Shown here in pieces: positions 1 through 8,308 of a DNA stretch of 38,173 nucleotides. This DNA comes from Oscillospiraceae bacterium. Its GTDB lineage: Bacteria; Bacillota; Clostridia; UMGS1840. Under the pieces are notes generated by a model that was not told the origin of the DNA, made no database searches, and worked only from the letters and a program-made list of their open reading frames with translations. Every line of letters starts with the position of its first letter. Positions within the stretch are counted from its first letter, which is position 1. The stretch spans positions 119,733 through 157,905 of the forward strand of contig SVKD01000002.1 in NCBI GenBank assembly GCA_015068645.1, given 5' to 3'. A program made the translations under genes and the position numbers.

Positions 1-702
1 GTTGGAATAGATATTGGACATTTCGATTGCCTGATTGGTTTCGATTAATACATCTTCCAACAGGTCTTCGTCCTCCTCGTATAAACGGATAAATTTTCCG
101 CGACGAATCTTCTGCATGGTGATTTCGTTCGCCTTTAAAGAGGTGGAGAAGAACACCAGAGATTTTTCCAGATCGAGTAACTGAATTAACTCTTTGTTTT
201 TCATAGAGCGGTGGAGCTGACGTTCCACATAACTTGAAATTTTATCAATCTGTTTTAAATAAAACAGGTATTTACTTGCCACACGATACAAAATTTGCAG
301 GATAAAACGGGTTTTTAAGTTGGTGTGCACCTGCTTCACCACCCCGTCTGCAAATGCCTTTAAAATGGCGGTTTCGTCGTTACAAATGGTGATGATATAG
401 TCTTTATTGACGATGATGGATAAGGGCAGGGTTTCAAATAAAATGGTGTTTCCCACGTGCTCTTCTTTTTCGGGAGCGGGAATATCCACAATGATTAAGG
501 TGGTGCCGTTATCATCGGTTTCAACACGGGACATTTCTTCTTCGTCCAAGGAGGAACGGATAAAGTCTTTATCAATTCCCAACTGTTCTGTCAGGAAACG
601 GGTATCCTTATCGTCAGGATCCACAAAATTGATCCAACAGTCTTTCTCAATTTCTGAAATCTGTTGAATTTTTCCGTCAAAGGATTTATAAATGCTATAC
701 AT
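1..702 (-). CDS. corA: CorA-family divalent cation transporter, N-terminal part (cut by window edge)
   Basis: The reverse strand reads open from an ATG at 702 (MYSIYKSFDGKIQQ) to base 1 without a stop, so the 3' part of the gene lies outside the window. The 234 visible residues match the cytoplasmic N-terminal domain of CorA-like Mg2+/Co2+ transporters: a mixed alpha/beta part (FVDPDDKDTRFL, TLIIVDIPAP) followed by long charged helices. The two C-terminal membrane helices and the GMN selectivity motif that would prove the family are off the edge. An upstream ATG at 709 is in a frame that stops after four codons, so 702 is the start; GGGGTGAT just upstream is the ribosome-binding site. The gene follows gpsA on the same strand by 83 bases and may be co-transcribed with it. 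Confidence 0.8.
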   Translation of the reverse strand, partial: MYSIYKSFDGKIQQISEIEKDCWINFVDPDDKDTRFLTEQLGIDKDFIRSSLDEEEMSRVETDDNGTTLIIVDIPAPEKEEHVGNTILFETLPLSIIVNKDYIITICNDETAILKAFADGVVKQVHTNLKTRFILQILYRVASKYLFYLKQIDKISSYVERQLHRSMKNKELIQLLDLEKSLVFFSTSLKANEITMQKIRRGKFIRLYEEDEDLLEDVLIETNQAIEMSNIYSN

Positions 703-785
703 TTTGCATCACCCCGTTACGGTAAAACCGTCCCTTTCGTTGGATTTTTGGCATTTTCAGCTATTTTTGCACTTTGCCATCACTG

Positions 786-1781
786 TTACTGCTCGGATTT
801 TTTATCCCGCATCATCAGATTCACAGCGGATTCTTTGGGATTTTTGCCTTCATAGATAATCTGATATGCTTCGTTGATGATGGGCATATCCACATTGTAT
901 TTTTCGGACGCTCTTTTTACAGCTTTTAAGCATTTGATGCCCTCTACCACCATGTTGACCTCACTCATGGCATCTTCCGGCTTCATTCCGCCACCGATTA
1001 ACATACCGCAACGGCGGTTACGAGAGTGCATACTGGTACAGGTTACAATTAAATCACCCATACCGGAGAGGCCGTAAAAAGTTTCCAATTTTCCGCCCAT
1101 GGCAACGCCAAGTTTGGCAATTTCGTACATTCCACGGGTCATTAAAGCCGCTTTGGAGTTATCTCCGTAGCCGCAACCGTCGGAAATTCCGGCACATAAG
1201 GCAATAATATTCTTCACAGTGCCGCCAAGCTCCACGCCCTTACTGTCGGTGGAGGTGTAGACACGAAAATTTTCATTCATAAAGGCATATTGCACCGCTA
1301 AAGACACTTCTTCGCTGGGACAAGCCGCCACAATGGTGGTGGGTAAATCCCGTCCCACTTCTTCTGCATGTGTGGGACCCGATAAGGCACAAACGTGGCT
1401 TCCTTCGGGAAGTTCATCTTCGATTACTTCGGTTAACGTAAAGAGAGTTTCCTCTTCTAATCCTTTTGCCACACAAATTGCAATCTGCTTTTCGGTATCA
1501 AATAAGGGTGCCACGGTTTTTGCCGTGGAACGAATAGCAAAGGAAGGCACCGCAAACACGATAAAGTCAGCGTTTTTCACGGCTTCCTTCATATCAGAAG
1601 TAAACGAAATATTGTCTGTCAGCTTCACGCCGGGCAAAAATTGTTTGTTTTCTCTGTCTCTGGTTAACGCCTCGGTTTCTTCAGGAAAATAAGACCAGAT
1701 GATAATGTCATTACGCCCGGATAATGTATGTGCAAGGGCACAGCCCCAACTGCCGGAGCCAAGGATTGCGATACGACTCAC
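786..1781 (-). CDS. gpsA: Glycerol-3-phosphate dehydrogenase [NAD(P)+]
   Basis: Reduces dihydroxyacetone phosphate to sn-glycerol 3-phosphate, the backbone precursor of membrane phospholipids, in the cytosol. The N-terminus carries the Rossmann motif GSGSWG (residues 8-13). Later come the family blocks VAKGLEE, LSGPTHAEEV, the catalytic-lysine region GTVKNIIAL and GLSGMGDL. Length of about 331 aa is normal. The frame stays open upstream to an ATG at 1835, but that extension (MQNSIRCVIL...) is not family-like. I chose GTG at 1781 (MSRIAILGSG), 11 bases after GGAAAGG; a TTG at 1790 is the alternative. The gene is a housekeeping enzyme and lies upstream of corA. Confidence 0.95.
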   Translation of the reverse strand: MSRIAILGSGSWGCALAHTLSGRNDIIIWSYFPEETEALTRDRENKQFLPGVKLTDNISFTSDMKEAVKNADFIVFAVPSFAIRSTAKTVAPLFDTEKQIAICVAKGLEEETLFTLTEVIEDELPEGSHVCALSGPTHAEEVGRDLPTTIVAACPSEEVSLAVQYAFMNENFRVYTSTDSKGVELGGTVKNIIALCAGISDGCGYGDNSKAALMTRGMYEIAKLGVAMGGKLETFYGLSGMGDLIVTCTSMHSRNRRCGMLIGGGMKPEDAMSEVNMVVEGIKCLKAVKRASEKYNVDMPIINEAYQIIYEGKNPKESAVNLMMRDKKSEQ

Positions 1782-2513
1782 AACAATCAACACCTTTCCA
1801 AGTATCAGTATAACACATCGGATTGAATTTTGCAACCGCTTTTTTTAAAAAAATGAAGAATGAAGAGTGAATAATGAATAATTTCGGTGGGTTGGCGTTG
1901 CCAACCATTATAGGATGGAGAACCCGAAAACCAAATCAATCCAAGGAAAGGCTCTCCTTTTAGGAGAGCTGTCAGCAAAGCTGACTGAGAGGTTTTTTTG
2001 TGGGTTGTCGGTTTTACCAACCAAAAGGGACACACCTTTTGGTTGAAATTGCGGGACGCCGAGGACGTCGTCCCCTACAATGTGCCCAAAGGGCACCACC
2101 TTTTTTATTATTTCTTCTTTCAACCGAACCCGAAGGCGTACCGAGTGTTTTTTATAAGGGGTGTAGGAAAAGGACGCAGAATCAATCAACCAAACCCGAT
2201 AGGGGTTACCCGAAAGCGTAGTACTGCGTACAGCATAACAGTACGCCGAGAGGTGAGGTTGTTTGATAGCAAAAGGCATTTTAATCCAATTGTTTGAAAA
2301 ACAATTTCACCTTATAAAACAAAAAGACATGAGTAAAAACTCATGCCTTTCTATTGATTATTCGTAATAAGAGTGCCATATTTTCATGAGGTGCAGGAAA
2401 ACTGATGCAGAATCCGAAAATTAAATCAAGGCAACGCCTTGACAACGCCCGAAGGCGTACCGAGTGTACGCCGAGTGGTGAGATTAGCGGATTATGCGCG
2501 GTTTTACAAGCCT
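1782..2513. repeat. Repeat-filled intergenic region between gpsA and the DivIVA-like gene
   Basis: No convincing gene lies in these 732 bases; open frames here are short and cross repeats. At 1853-1884 is the AT-rich end of the AATGAATAATT inverted-repeat family, followed by a GTTGGCGTTGCCAACC hairpin and an AGGCTCTCC/GGAGAGCT hairpin. Around 2055-2085 is an inverted GGACGTCGTCCCCTAC unit. At 2226-2246 and 2454-2472 are two GCGTAC...GTACGC hairpins. The 2240-2350 part is related, in inverse orientation, to the block at 35760-35880 (shared GATAGCAAAAGGCATT and TTTCACCTTATAA). Confidence 0.75.
2323..2350 (-). terminator. Probable intrinsic terminator downstream of the DivIVA-like gene
   Basis: On the minus strand a CATGAGT/ACTCATG stem with AT-rich flanks is followed by TCTTTTTGTTTT. 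It lies about 160 bases beyond the DivIVA-like stop codon, inside repeat sequence, so it may be carried by the repeat element rather than being gene-specific. Confidence 0.5.
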
Positions 2514-3074
2514 TTACTCTAAACGTTCTTTGAGGTCTTCGGAAAACCGTTCCATCAACTTCTGGATATTCTGGGTAAAATCGGTTAACTCCGCTCTGGA
2601 CTGCTTATAACGTTCTTTTTCTGCATCCACCTTACGTCTGGCATCTGCAATCATTTCGTCTGCTTCCCGCACGGCATCTTCCACGATTTTGTCTGCCGCA
2701 CCTTCGGCGGTGAGCAAAGCCCGTCCGATTTTATCACGTTCCATGGTAAACTGCTCTTTCAGCTCGAGAAACTGTTTCTGAAGCTCTTCTTTTTCTTTGC
2801 GGAATTCTTCTTTGGCGCTCTCGATTTTTTCGGCTGATTCCTTTTCCACACGGGCAATTTCTTCCTCGTGTGCAGTTTTTTGGGATTTCAGCTTCTTTTC
2901 TAAGTCCGAAATGGTATTTTTCTTTTCGGAAAGCTCCTTTTTCAGTTCACGGATATCGTCATCCTTGTTGCGGATTTTCGTTTCCACATCACGGGACATC
3001 TGGTCTAAGTAGCTTAATACTTCCTCTTCCTTGAGGCCGCCGAATATGGATTTTTTAAAGCCGTTTACCTGCAT
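2514..3074 (-). CDS. DivIVA-like coiled-coil protein
   Basis: A 186-aa cytosolic protein. The first 30 residues (FKKSIFGGLKEEEVLSYLDQ) resemble the short N-terminal membrane-curvature-sensing segment of DivIVA/GpsB-type proteins. Residues 30-120 are an almost uninterrupted charged coiled coil rich in K and E. A second helical stretch follows (DAVREADEMIADARRKVDAEKERY), typical of DivIVA C-terminal halves. Proteins of this type mark poles or division sites and organise cell-wall synthesis; the particular role here is inference. The ribosome-binding site CAGGAG lies 10 bases before the ATG. It sits 90 bases downstream of ilvE on the same strand. Confidence 0.7.
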   Translation of the reverse strand: MQVNGFKKSIFGGLKEEEVLSYLDQMSRDVETKIRNKDDDIRELKKELSEKKNTISDLEKKLKSQKTAHEEEIARVEKESAEKIESAKEEFRKEKEELQKQFLELKEQFTMERDKIGRALLTAEGAADKIVEDAVREADEMIADARRKVDAEKERYKQSRAELTDFTQNIQKLMERFSEDLKERLE

Positions 3075-3164
3075 ATCTCTACACTCCTGATTCTTTTGGT
3101 ATCGGGAAACACAAGATTTTTTTGTTTCCTGTGCTTTGCCGTATCTTAGGGGAACCGCCCGAAT

Positions 3165-4229
3165 TTATTTCACTTCTACGGTCCAACCCATATCGTCTTC
3201 CACTTTACCCCACTGGATACCGGTGATGGTGTCGTATAATTTTTGGGATACAGGACCGATTTCGTTGTTATTGATGAGCATTACATCGTCTTTATAACGC
3301 AGTTTGCCAACGGGAGAAATTACCGCTGCAGTACCGGAACCGAAACATTCTTCCAGTTTGCCTGCTTTCTGAGCGGCAATCAGCTCTTCGGCGCTGATTT
3401 TTCTTTCTTCCACAGTGTAACCCATTTTTTTGCACAACTGAATTACGCTGTCACGGGTAACGCCGGGTAAGATGGAACCGTTTAATTCGGGGGTAACAAT
3501 TTTACCGTCAATTTTGAAGAAAATGTTCATAGCGCCCACTTCTTCAATGTATTTTCTTTCCACACCGTCTAACCAGAGCACCTGAGAATAGCCGTCATCG
3601 TGTGCTTTCACCTGAGCTGCTAAAGATGCCGCATAGTTACCGCCGGTTTTTGCAAAACCGATACCGCCTTTTACGGCACGAACATACTCGTCTTCAATCC
3701 AGATGCCAACAGGAGCCAGACCGCTTGCATAGTACGCTCCGGAGGGAGAAAGAATAATCATAAATTTGTAGGTTTTAGAGGGTGCAACGCCCAAAAATTC
3801 ATCGGTTGCAATGATGAAGGGACGGATATATAAGGAAGTACCGTCTGCGGTGGGAATCCAGTCTTCATCCACTTTTACCACAGCTTTTACCGCTTCCACA
3901 AAATCTTCCACGGGAATGTGGGGAATGCAGAGACGGTCATTGGTATTATTGGTACGTTTTGCATTCATATCAGGGCGGAATAGACGCACTTTACCGTCTT
4001 TTCCGCGGTATGCTTTCAAGCCTTCAAACATTTCCTGACCGTAGTGGAATACCATGCAGGCAGGATGTAAGCTCAAGTTATGGATGGGAACGATTTTGGC
4101 ATCGTGCCAACCGATTCCCTCGGTATATTCCATTTCAAACATATGGTCGGTAAAAATTTTACCGAAGCCTAAGTTGGACTGGTCGGGTTTTTGAGCGGGG
4201 TTCTGAGTTTTGGTAATTTTGATTTCCAT
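3165..4229 (-). CDS. ilvE: Branched-chain amino acid aminotransferase
   Basis: PLP-dependent fold-type IV transaminase that interconverts leucine, isoleucine and valine with their 2-oxo acids using 2-oxoglutarate/glutamate. The 354-aa length and sequence fit the larger BCAT2-like subgroup. Visible hallmarks are HYGQEMFEGLKAYR (residues 62-75), YIRPFIIATD, the PLP lysine K194 in GFAKTGGNYAASLAAQ, and the EEVGAMNIFF block (229-238) that contacts the cofactor. The ribosome-binding site AAGAGGTG precedes the ATG. The gene shares a short divergent region with degV. I looked for a T-box leader (AGGGTGGTACCGCG) upstream and found none. Confidence 0.96.
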   Translation of the reverse strand: MEIKITKTQNPAQKPDQSNLGFGKIFTDHMFEMEYTEGIGWHDAKIVPIHNLSLHPACMVFHYGQEMFEGLKAYRGKDGKVRLFRPDMNAKRTNNTNDRLCIPHIPVEDFVEAVKAVVKVDEDWIPTADGTSLYIRPFIIATDEFLGVAPSKTYKFMIILSPSGAYYASGLAPVGIWIEDEYVRAVKGGIGFAKTGGNYAASLAAQVKAHDDGYSQVLWLDGVERKYIEEVGAMNIFFKIDGKIVTPELNGSILPGVTRDSVIQLCKKMGYTVEERKISAEELIAAQKAGKLEECFGSGTAAVISPVGKLRYKDDVMLINNNEIGPVSQKLYDTITGIQWGKVEDDMGWTVEVK

Positions 4230-4402
4230 TGCGGAATAACACCTCTTATAATTTTAGTTTTTTTAAAAGGGACGACCTGATTCTTTCAGAGATTGCTCTC
4301 ACGAACTTGGTCAATTATATATTATACAACACATTTTTGAAAATTTCAACTGTTTTTGCCGTTTTTTAGAAGATTTTCTTGAAAAAATTTTTCAAAATCA
4401 TC

Positions 4403-4431
4403 TTGCTATTTTTCAAAAACTATTGTATAAT
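4403..4431 (+). promoter_or_regulatory. Sigma-A promoter for degV-ybeY
   Basis: TTGCTA at 4403-4408 and a perfect TATAAT at 4426-4431 are separated by 17 bases. The -35 block (CTTGCTATTTTTCA) recurs almost exactly in the promoter upstream of tmk at 34124. Confidence 0.75.
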
Positions 4432-4487
4432 ATACGATGATATAGATTATAGTGAGAGAACTATGCCCACAGAAGGAGAGAATATTC

Positions 4488-5366
4488 GTGTCAAAAATCA
4501 GAATTTGCGTGGATACTGCCAGTGATATTGACTTAAAAACAGCTCAGAAATATGATATCCACCTGCTCCCTATGACCATTACCATCGATCAAAAAGAATA
4601 TAAAGAAGCTTATGATTTTACCAAAGAGGAATTTTATGACCTTCTGCCCGAAGGGGACGAAATCCCCACCACGGCGCAGATTCCTCCCTTTGAGTTTTTG
4701 GATGCCATCAAAGCGGCATATAAAGATGATGTAACCGATCTCATCATCGTTACCATCAATGCCAAGGCTTCTTCCACCAACAATTCCGCCCAGTTGGCGC
4801 GGAAAATGTTTTTTGCAGATATGCCCGATTGCAAAATGAACATCACTGTGGTGGATTCCGGCACTTACAGCTATTGTTACGGTCATCCCGTACTCATGGC
4901 AGCCAAGATGGCAAAAGAAGGAAAGCCTGCGGAAATCATCTTAAATTATTTGGAAGACTGGTTTTCCCGTCTGGAACTTTATTTCACCGTGTTTGATTTG
5001 AAATATGCGAAAAAATCAGGCAGAATCGGTGGCGCAGCTGCTGTTGCAGGGGAACTTCTGGGGATTAAACCCATTATGTGTTTAACCGGCGGCGATTCTG
5101 TGACTGCGCAGAAGGTTCGCGGCTTGAATAAAGCAATGGACGTTCTTTGCAACATTGCGGAAGAACGCATCGGTGTCGACAAAAACTATATTATTTTACA
5201 CGGAAAAAATGACGGTAAGGACTTTTCGAAACTTGCCAAGGATGTGCTGAAAGAAAAACCTGCGGAAGCTGCCTTAATCGGTCCTTGTATTGTGGTAAAT
5301 GCAGGTCCTGAGGTGCATGGCATTGCCTTTTTGGGCGAAAAACGTGACCAGCAGGTACTTTATTAA
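4488..5366 (+). CDS. DegV family fatty-acid-binding protein
   Basis: DegV proteins are two-domain cytosolic proteins that bind a single fatty acid and, in Firmicutes, can hand it to the FakA kinase. The sequence starts MSKIRICVDTASDI, with the typical strand-TASD turn, then MTITIDQKEY, and contains SSTNNSAQLA and SGRIGGAAAVAGELLGIKPI, both characteristic DegV ligand-pocket blocks. Length is 292 aa. The frame is open from an ATG at 4452, but the GTG at 4488 has a well-spaced GAAGGAGAG and gives the family N-terminus, so I chose it. ybeY follows after 11 bases, so the two probably share a transcript. No fakA/dak gene is in the window. Confidence 0.92.
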   Translation: MSKIRICVDTASDIDLKTAQKYDIHLLPMTITIDQKEYKEAYDFTKEEFYDLLPEGDEIPTTAQIPPFEFLDAIKAAYKDDVTDLIIVTINAKASSTNNSAQLARKMFFADMPDCKMNITVVDSGTYSYCYGHPVLMAAKMAKEGKPAEIILNYLEDWFSRLELYFTVFDLKYAKKSGRIGGAAAVAGELLGIKPIMCLTGGDSVTAQKVRGLNKAMDVLCNIAEERIGVDKNYIILHGKNDGKDFSKLAKDVLKEKPAEAALIGPCIVVNAGPEVHGIAFLGEKRDQQVLY

Positions 5367-5377
5367 AGAGGAACAAT

Positions 5378-5866
5378 ATGCATAACATTGAGTTTTATAA
5401 CGAAGTGGAAGAGGTTTTCTCCCAAGAGGAGGAACTGACCGATTTTTTAAATCAGTGTCTTGACGTGTTAAACCCCGATTTCTCGGTGCTCTTAACCGTC
5501 ACTGTGACGGATAACGAAACCATCCGTCAGGTAAACCGTGAGCAAAGAGACATTGATAAACCCACCGATGTGCTGTCTTTTCCCATGCTCTTTTACAGCC
5601 AACCCGAAGTGCTTTCGGAGCCTTTGCAGGAGTATGATTACGACCCTGAAAGCGGATTGGTCGTGTTGGGGGATTTGATGCTTTCCCACGAGAAAATCGC
5701 GGAGCAGGCAGAAGAATACGGTCACACTTATCAAAGAGAGCTTTGTTATCTCACCCTTCACGGATTGCTTCATCTGTTCGGCTATGACCATATGGTAGAT
5801 GAAGATAAAGTGGTAATGCGCGCAAGAGAGAAAGAGATATTATCGAGAATAATGAAGAATGAATAG
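5378..5866 (+). CDS. ybeY: Endoribonuclease YbeY (16S rRNA 3'-end maturation)
   Basis: Zinc-dependent single-strand endoribonuclease involved in 16S rRNA 3' processing and ribosome quality control. The signature HGLLHLFGYDH (residues 128-138) supplies the three zinc-binding histidines H128, H132 and H138. The upstream DKPTDVLSFP block (60-69) is also family-specific. Length, 162 aa, is usual. The last residues (RIMKNE) and the stop codon at 5864 lie inside the left arm of a dispersed inverted-repeat element, which has supplied the end of the reading frame. Usual neighbours such as phoH and era are not in this window. Confidence 0.95.
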   Translation: MHNIEFYNEVEEVFSQEEELTDFLNQCLDVLNPDFSVLLTVTVTDNETIRQVNREQRDIDKPTDVLSFPMLFYSQPEVLSEPLQEYDYDPESGLVVLGDLMLSHEKIAEQAEEYGHTYQRELCYLTLHGLLHLFGYDHMVDEDKVVMRAREKEILSRIMKNE

Positions 5867-5971
5867 TGAATAATGAATAATTGCGGTGGCGCCCTATGGG
5901 CGCATGATATGATGCAGGCGAAGCCTGCCACCATAATTCTTCATTCTTCATTTTTCACTATTCATTAAAAT
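5850..5971. repeat. Palindromic AT-ended repeat element (MITE-like), complete copy
   Basis: The left end AATGAAGAATGAATAGTGAA and the right end TTCATTTTTCACTATTCATT are inverted repeats. Between them lie smaller hairpins, GCGCCCTATGGGCGC and GCAGGCGAAGCCTGC, bounded by GCGGTGGC/GCCACC. Related or partial copies occur at 1853-1884, 21626-21725 and 32910-32970. No open frame is inside, so if mobile it would depend on a transposase encoded elsewhere. Confidence 0.8.
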
Positions 5972-6065
5972 TTGAGGAGCAAGTTTTTTTACAAGCGCTA
6001 TGTTTTAAGAGAGTTGTATGATTTGAAATTTCAATTACCCTAAGAAAGACGAGGATCAAAAGAAA

Positions 6066-7019
6066 ATGTTTGATGCGGTTATCGGGCAAGCTCTTCCCAA
6101 AAAGCTGTTGGAAACGGCGCTTTCTACGGGAAAACTGAGCCACGCCTATATTTTTCACGGTGCCGATGGGATTGGCAAAACCACCCTGGCGCTGGAATTT
6201 GCCAAAGCAATCGTGTGTGAACATCACACAGGTTGCGGCGTTTGTGCCGCCTGCAAACAGTTTTTTTCCACACAAGATATTCGCATTTTAGAAGGAGATC
6301 GCTCCATTTCGGTGAATCAGATTCGGGAATTGACCACCGAAATTTATTTGCAACCCTTTTTGTTTTCCAAAAAAATCTATCTGATAAAAGATGCCGAAAA
6401 AATGACTGTGGGAGCCCAAAATGCCTTGCTTAAGGTGTTGGAAGAGCCTCCTCGGTATGCAATGATTTTGTTGGTGACCAATTCCCTTTCAGGTCTTTTA
6501 CCAACGATTTTGTCCCGAGGGGTGCAAATCCGCTGTCCCCAGCTTAGTCCCCTCGAATTAAAAGAATATTTTACCAAACAGAACTTACCCATTCCTTCCG
6601 ATGAGGTGTTGGCTTTGTCCAAAGGGTCGGTGACCGAAGCCTTGGCGCTGGCACAATCGGAAGATTATAAGCAAATGAGAACGGCAATCCTTCGGGATGC
6701 AAGTTTTTTGATAAAGAACAGGTCTTCGAAAGACGTGGTTCGTTTATACCAAGATTTCCTCACTTACGAAAAAGAAGTTTCTCGGGTGACAGACATTTTG
6801 TTGTCTCTCATCTATGATGCTTCTTTGCAGGATAAAACGCATCGGAAAAACGCTGATTGGAGCGATATTCCAAATATCAGCTTATCGGAAGCGTCTGCCT
6901 TATATGAGGACGTGAAAGCTTTGGCAAAAGCCCTGGCGCACAACGGTAATTATGCCATTTCTGTGCTGGGCGCCCTCCTTCGTATGAAGGGACATCTCTG
7001 TGAAGAAAGGATTTATTAG
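6066..7019 (+). CDS. holB: DNA polymerase III subunit delta' (clamp loader)
   Basis: AAA+ clamp-loader subunit that helps load the beta sliding clamp at replication forks. Walker A is GADGIGKTT (residues 32-40). It is followed by a four-cysteine zinc-binding module (C51, C57, C60, C63), as in DnaX/HolB proteins, then IYLIKDAEKM with the Walker B-like acidic pair, the sensor block NALLKVLEEPP, and LLPTILSRGVQIRC at the arginine-finger position. The arginine is kept, although the usual SRC triplet reads SRG. At 317 aa it is normal for delta'. ricT follows after three bases, a conserved Firmicute pair; the tmk gene often found upstream is instead 27 kb away. Confidence 0.95.
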   Translation: MFDAVIGQALPKKLLETALSTGKLSHAYIFHGADGIGKTTLALEFAKAIVCEHHTGCGVCAACKQFFSTQDIRILEGDRSISVNQIRELTTEIYLQPFLFSKKIYLIKDAEKMTVGAQNALLKVLEEPPRYAMILLVTNSLSGLLPTILSRGVQIRCPQLSPLELKEYFTKQNLPIPSDEVLALSKGSVTEALALAQSEDYKQMRTAILRDASFLIKNRSSKDVVRLYQDFLTYEKEVSRVTDILLSLIYDASLQDKTHRKNADWSDIPNISLSEASALYEDVKALAKALAHNGNYAISVLGALLRMKGHLCEERIY

Positions 7020-7022
7020 TCA

Positions 7023-7886
7023 ATGATAGAAGTAATCAGTGTCAAATTTAAAGATTTCGGCAAAGTGTACTACTTTGACCCCAACGGTCTCACCGTAACG
7101 GCAGAGGACTCGGTCATTGTGGAAACTGCCCGTGGCTTAGAATACGGAAAGGTTGTCCGTGGGAATTCCATGGTATCCGAAGAGGATTTGGTGCCTCCGT
7201 TAAAACCCGTAATTCGTATTGCCACCGAAGAGGATGCCAAACAGTTGGCAGAAAATAAAGAAAAAGAGAAAAAAGCCTTTGGGATTGCAGAAGAAAAAAT
7301 CAAAAAACACGGCTTGGAAATGAATCTTTTAGAAGTGGAATACACCTTTGACCGCAGTAAAGTGCTGTTTTATTTTTCTGCAGACGGCAGAGTGGACTTC
7401 CGTGAACTGGTAAAAGATTTAGCAGGAGTGTTCCGCACCCGAATTGAATTGCGCCAGATTGGTGTGCGTGATGAAGCAAAAATGTTAAAATGCTTCGGGC
7501 CCTGCGGACGTCAGTGCTGTTGCTCCACCTTCCTGTGTGAGTTTAAACCTGTTTCCATCAAAATGGCAAAGGACCAGAACTTATCCTTAAATCCCACCAA
7601 AATTTCCGGTGCTTGCGGACGTCTGATGTGTTGCTTAAATTATGAACAGGCTTCCTATGAAGATATGTGGAAAGACACTCCCCGCCACGGCTCCATTGTA
7701 AAATTGCCCGGTGGCGGCGAAGGTACCGTTATTGACGTGAACGTGATTACCGGCATGATTCGTGCCGTGTCTTCCGACACCGAAGCAGTGGGCACTTATC
7801 ACAAAAAAGATGTAAAAATCATCAAGCAGGCAGTGATTCGTGATGACCACGACTCTCAAGAAATTAAGGAATTAACCAAAGAATAA
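7023..7886 (+). CDS. ricT: PSP1-domain protein RicT (YaaT)
   Basis: RicT is the iron-sulfur-binding subunit of the RicAFT complex, which in Bacillus promotes RNase Y-dependent mRNA maturation and affects sporulation, competence and biofilm formation. The PSP1 region (about residues 60-145) contains FDRSKVLFYFSADGRVDFR. It is followed by a cysteine-rich segment, CFGPCGRQCCC...CEF...GACGRLMCCLNYE (about 158-207), which supplies Fe-S ligands. Length is 287 aa. It starts three bases after the holB stop, with AAAGGA inside the end of holB as ribosome-binding site. RicA and RicF are not in this window. Confidence 0.95.
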   Translation: MIEVISVKFKDFGKVYYFDPNGLTVTAEDSVIVETARGLEYGKVVRGNSMVSEEDLVPPLKPVIRIATEEDAKQLAENKEKEKKAFGIAEEKIKKHGLEMNLLEVEYTFDRSKVLFYFSADGRVDFRELVKDLAGVFRTRIELRQIGVRDEAKMLKCFGPCGRQCCCSTFLCEFKPVSIKMAKDQNLSLNPTKISGACGRLMCCLNYEQASYEDMWKDTPRHGSIVKLPGGGEGTVIDVNVITGMIRAVSSDTEAVGTYHKKDVKIIKQAVIRDDHDSQEIKELTKE

Positions 7887-7932
7887 CAACCATTTTACGA
7901 CAAAATCTTCAAAAAAAGTTGTAAAAAAAGAG

Positions 7933-7961
7933 TTGACATTTCACAAAAAAAGGTTTATACT
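7933..7961 (+). promoter_or_regulatory. Sigma-A promoter for the glycine riboswitch transcript
   Basis: A perfect TTGACA (7933-7938) and TATACT (7956-7961) with 17-base spacing. Transcription would start near 7968, just ahead of the riboswitch. Confidence 0.85.
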
Positions 7962-7990
7962 ACCTCATAGACAATTTCATATTGTGCTAA

Positions 7991-8178
7991 GTGAAGGATG
8001 CAGGAGAAAGGCGGATGCCTTGCCGAAGGAGTAACTCTCTCAGGCGCTTTTAGCAAAGACTGCAGACGGATAGCGCTCCGGAGAAGTCCCTTTTCCCTCA
8101 ACCAAAAAGAGGAAAAGACAAAGGATGCCGAAGGTGTAAAGCTTAAAAGAGCTAATCTCTCAGGCAAAAGGACGGAGA
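7991..8178 (+). promoter_or_regulatory. Tandem glycine riboswitch
   Basis: Two consecutive copies of the glycine aptamer core can be read. The first has GGAGAAAG, GCCGAAGGAGTAA and CTCTCAGGC (8002-8046). The second has CTCCGGAGAAG, GCCGAAGGTGTAAA, CTCTCAGGCAAAAGGACGGAG (8077-8177). The GCCGAAGG and CTCTCAGG boxes are the invariant glycine-binding elements. A terminator follows at 8230, and the next gene is an alanine/glycine symporter, so control is probably by transcription termination. Whether glycine turns the gene on or off cannot be decided from the sequence by eye. Confidence 0.93.
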
Positions 8179-8229
8179 AAACAGTCATTTCTTTTGAAAA
8201 ATGGCTATTTCTGTGTAATGCGGAATATT

Positions 8230-8266
8230 CGGAGTTTTTATGATTTCATAAGGACTCCGTTTTTTT
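8230..8266 (+). terminator. Riboswitch expression-platform terminator
   Basis: CGGAGT (8230-8235) pairs with ACTCCG (8254-8259), followed directly by seven T. It lies between the second aptamer and the symporter start codon, where a regulated terminator is expected. Confidence 0.85.
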
Positions 8267-8308
8267 ATTCAAAAATAAAATTTTTTTCATATAAGGAAGG
8301 GAAGAATT

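Noticed and set aside
1908-2297. Overlapping open frames of 70-120 codons on both strands
   Set aside because: All run through palindromic repeats, lack ribosome-binding sites and have unnatural composition.
4230-4402. T-box leader upstream of ilvE
   Set aside because: No AGGGTGGTACCGCG-type T-box sequence or specifier stem was found on the minus strand.
7998-8243. 81-codon open frame over the glycine riboswitch
   Set aside because: It lies exactly on the two aptamers and has no ribosome-binding site.
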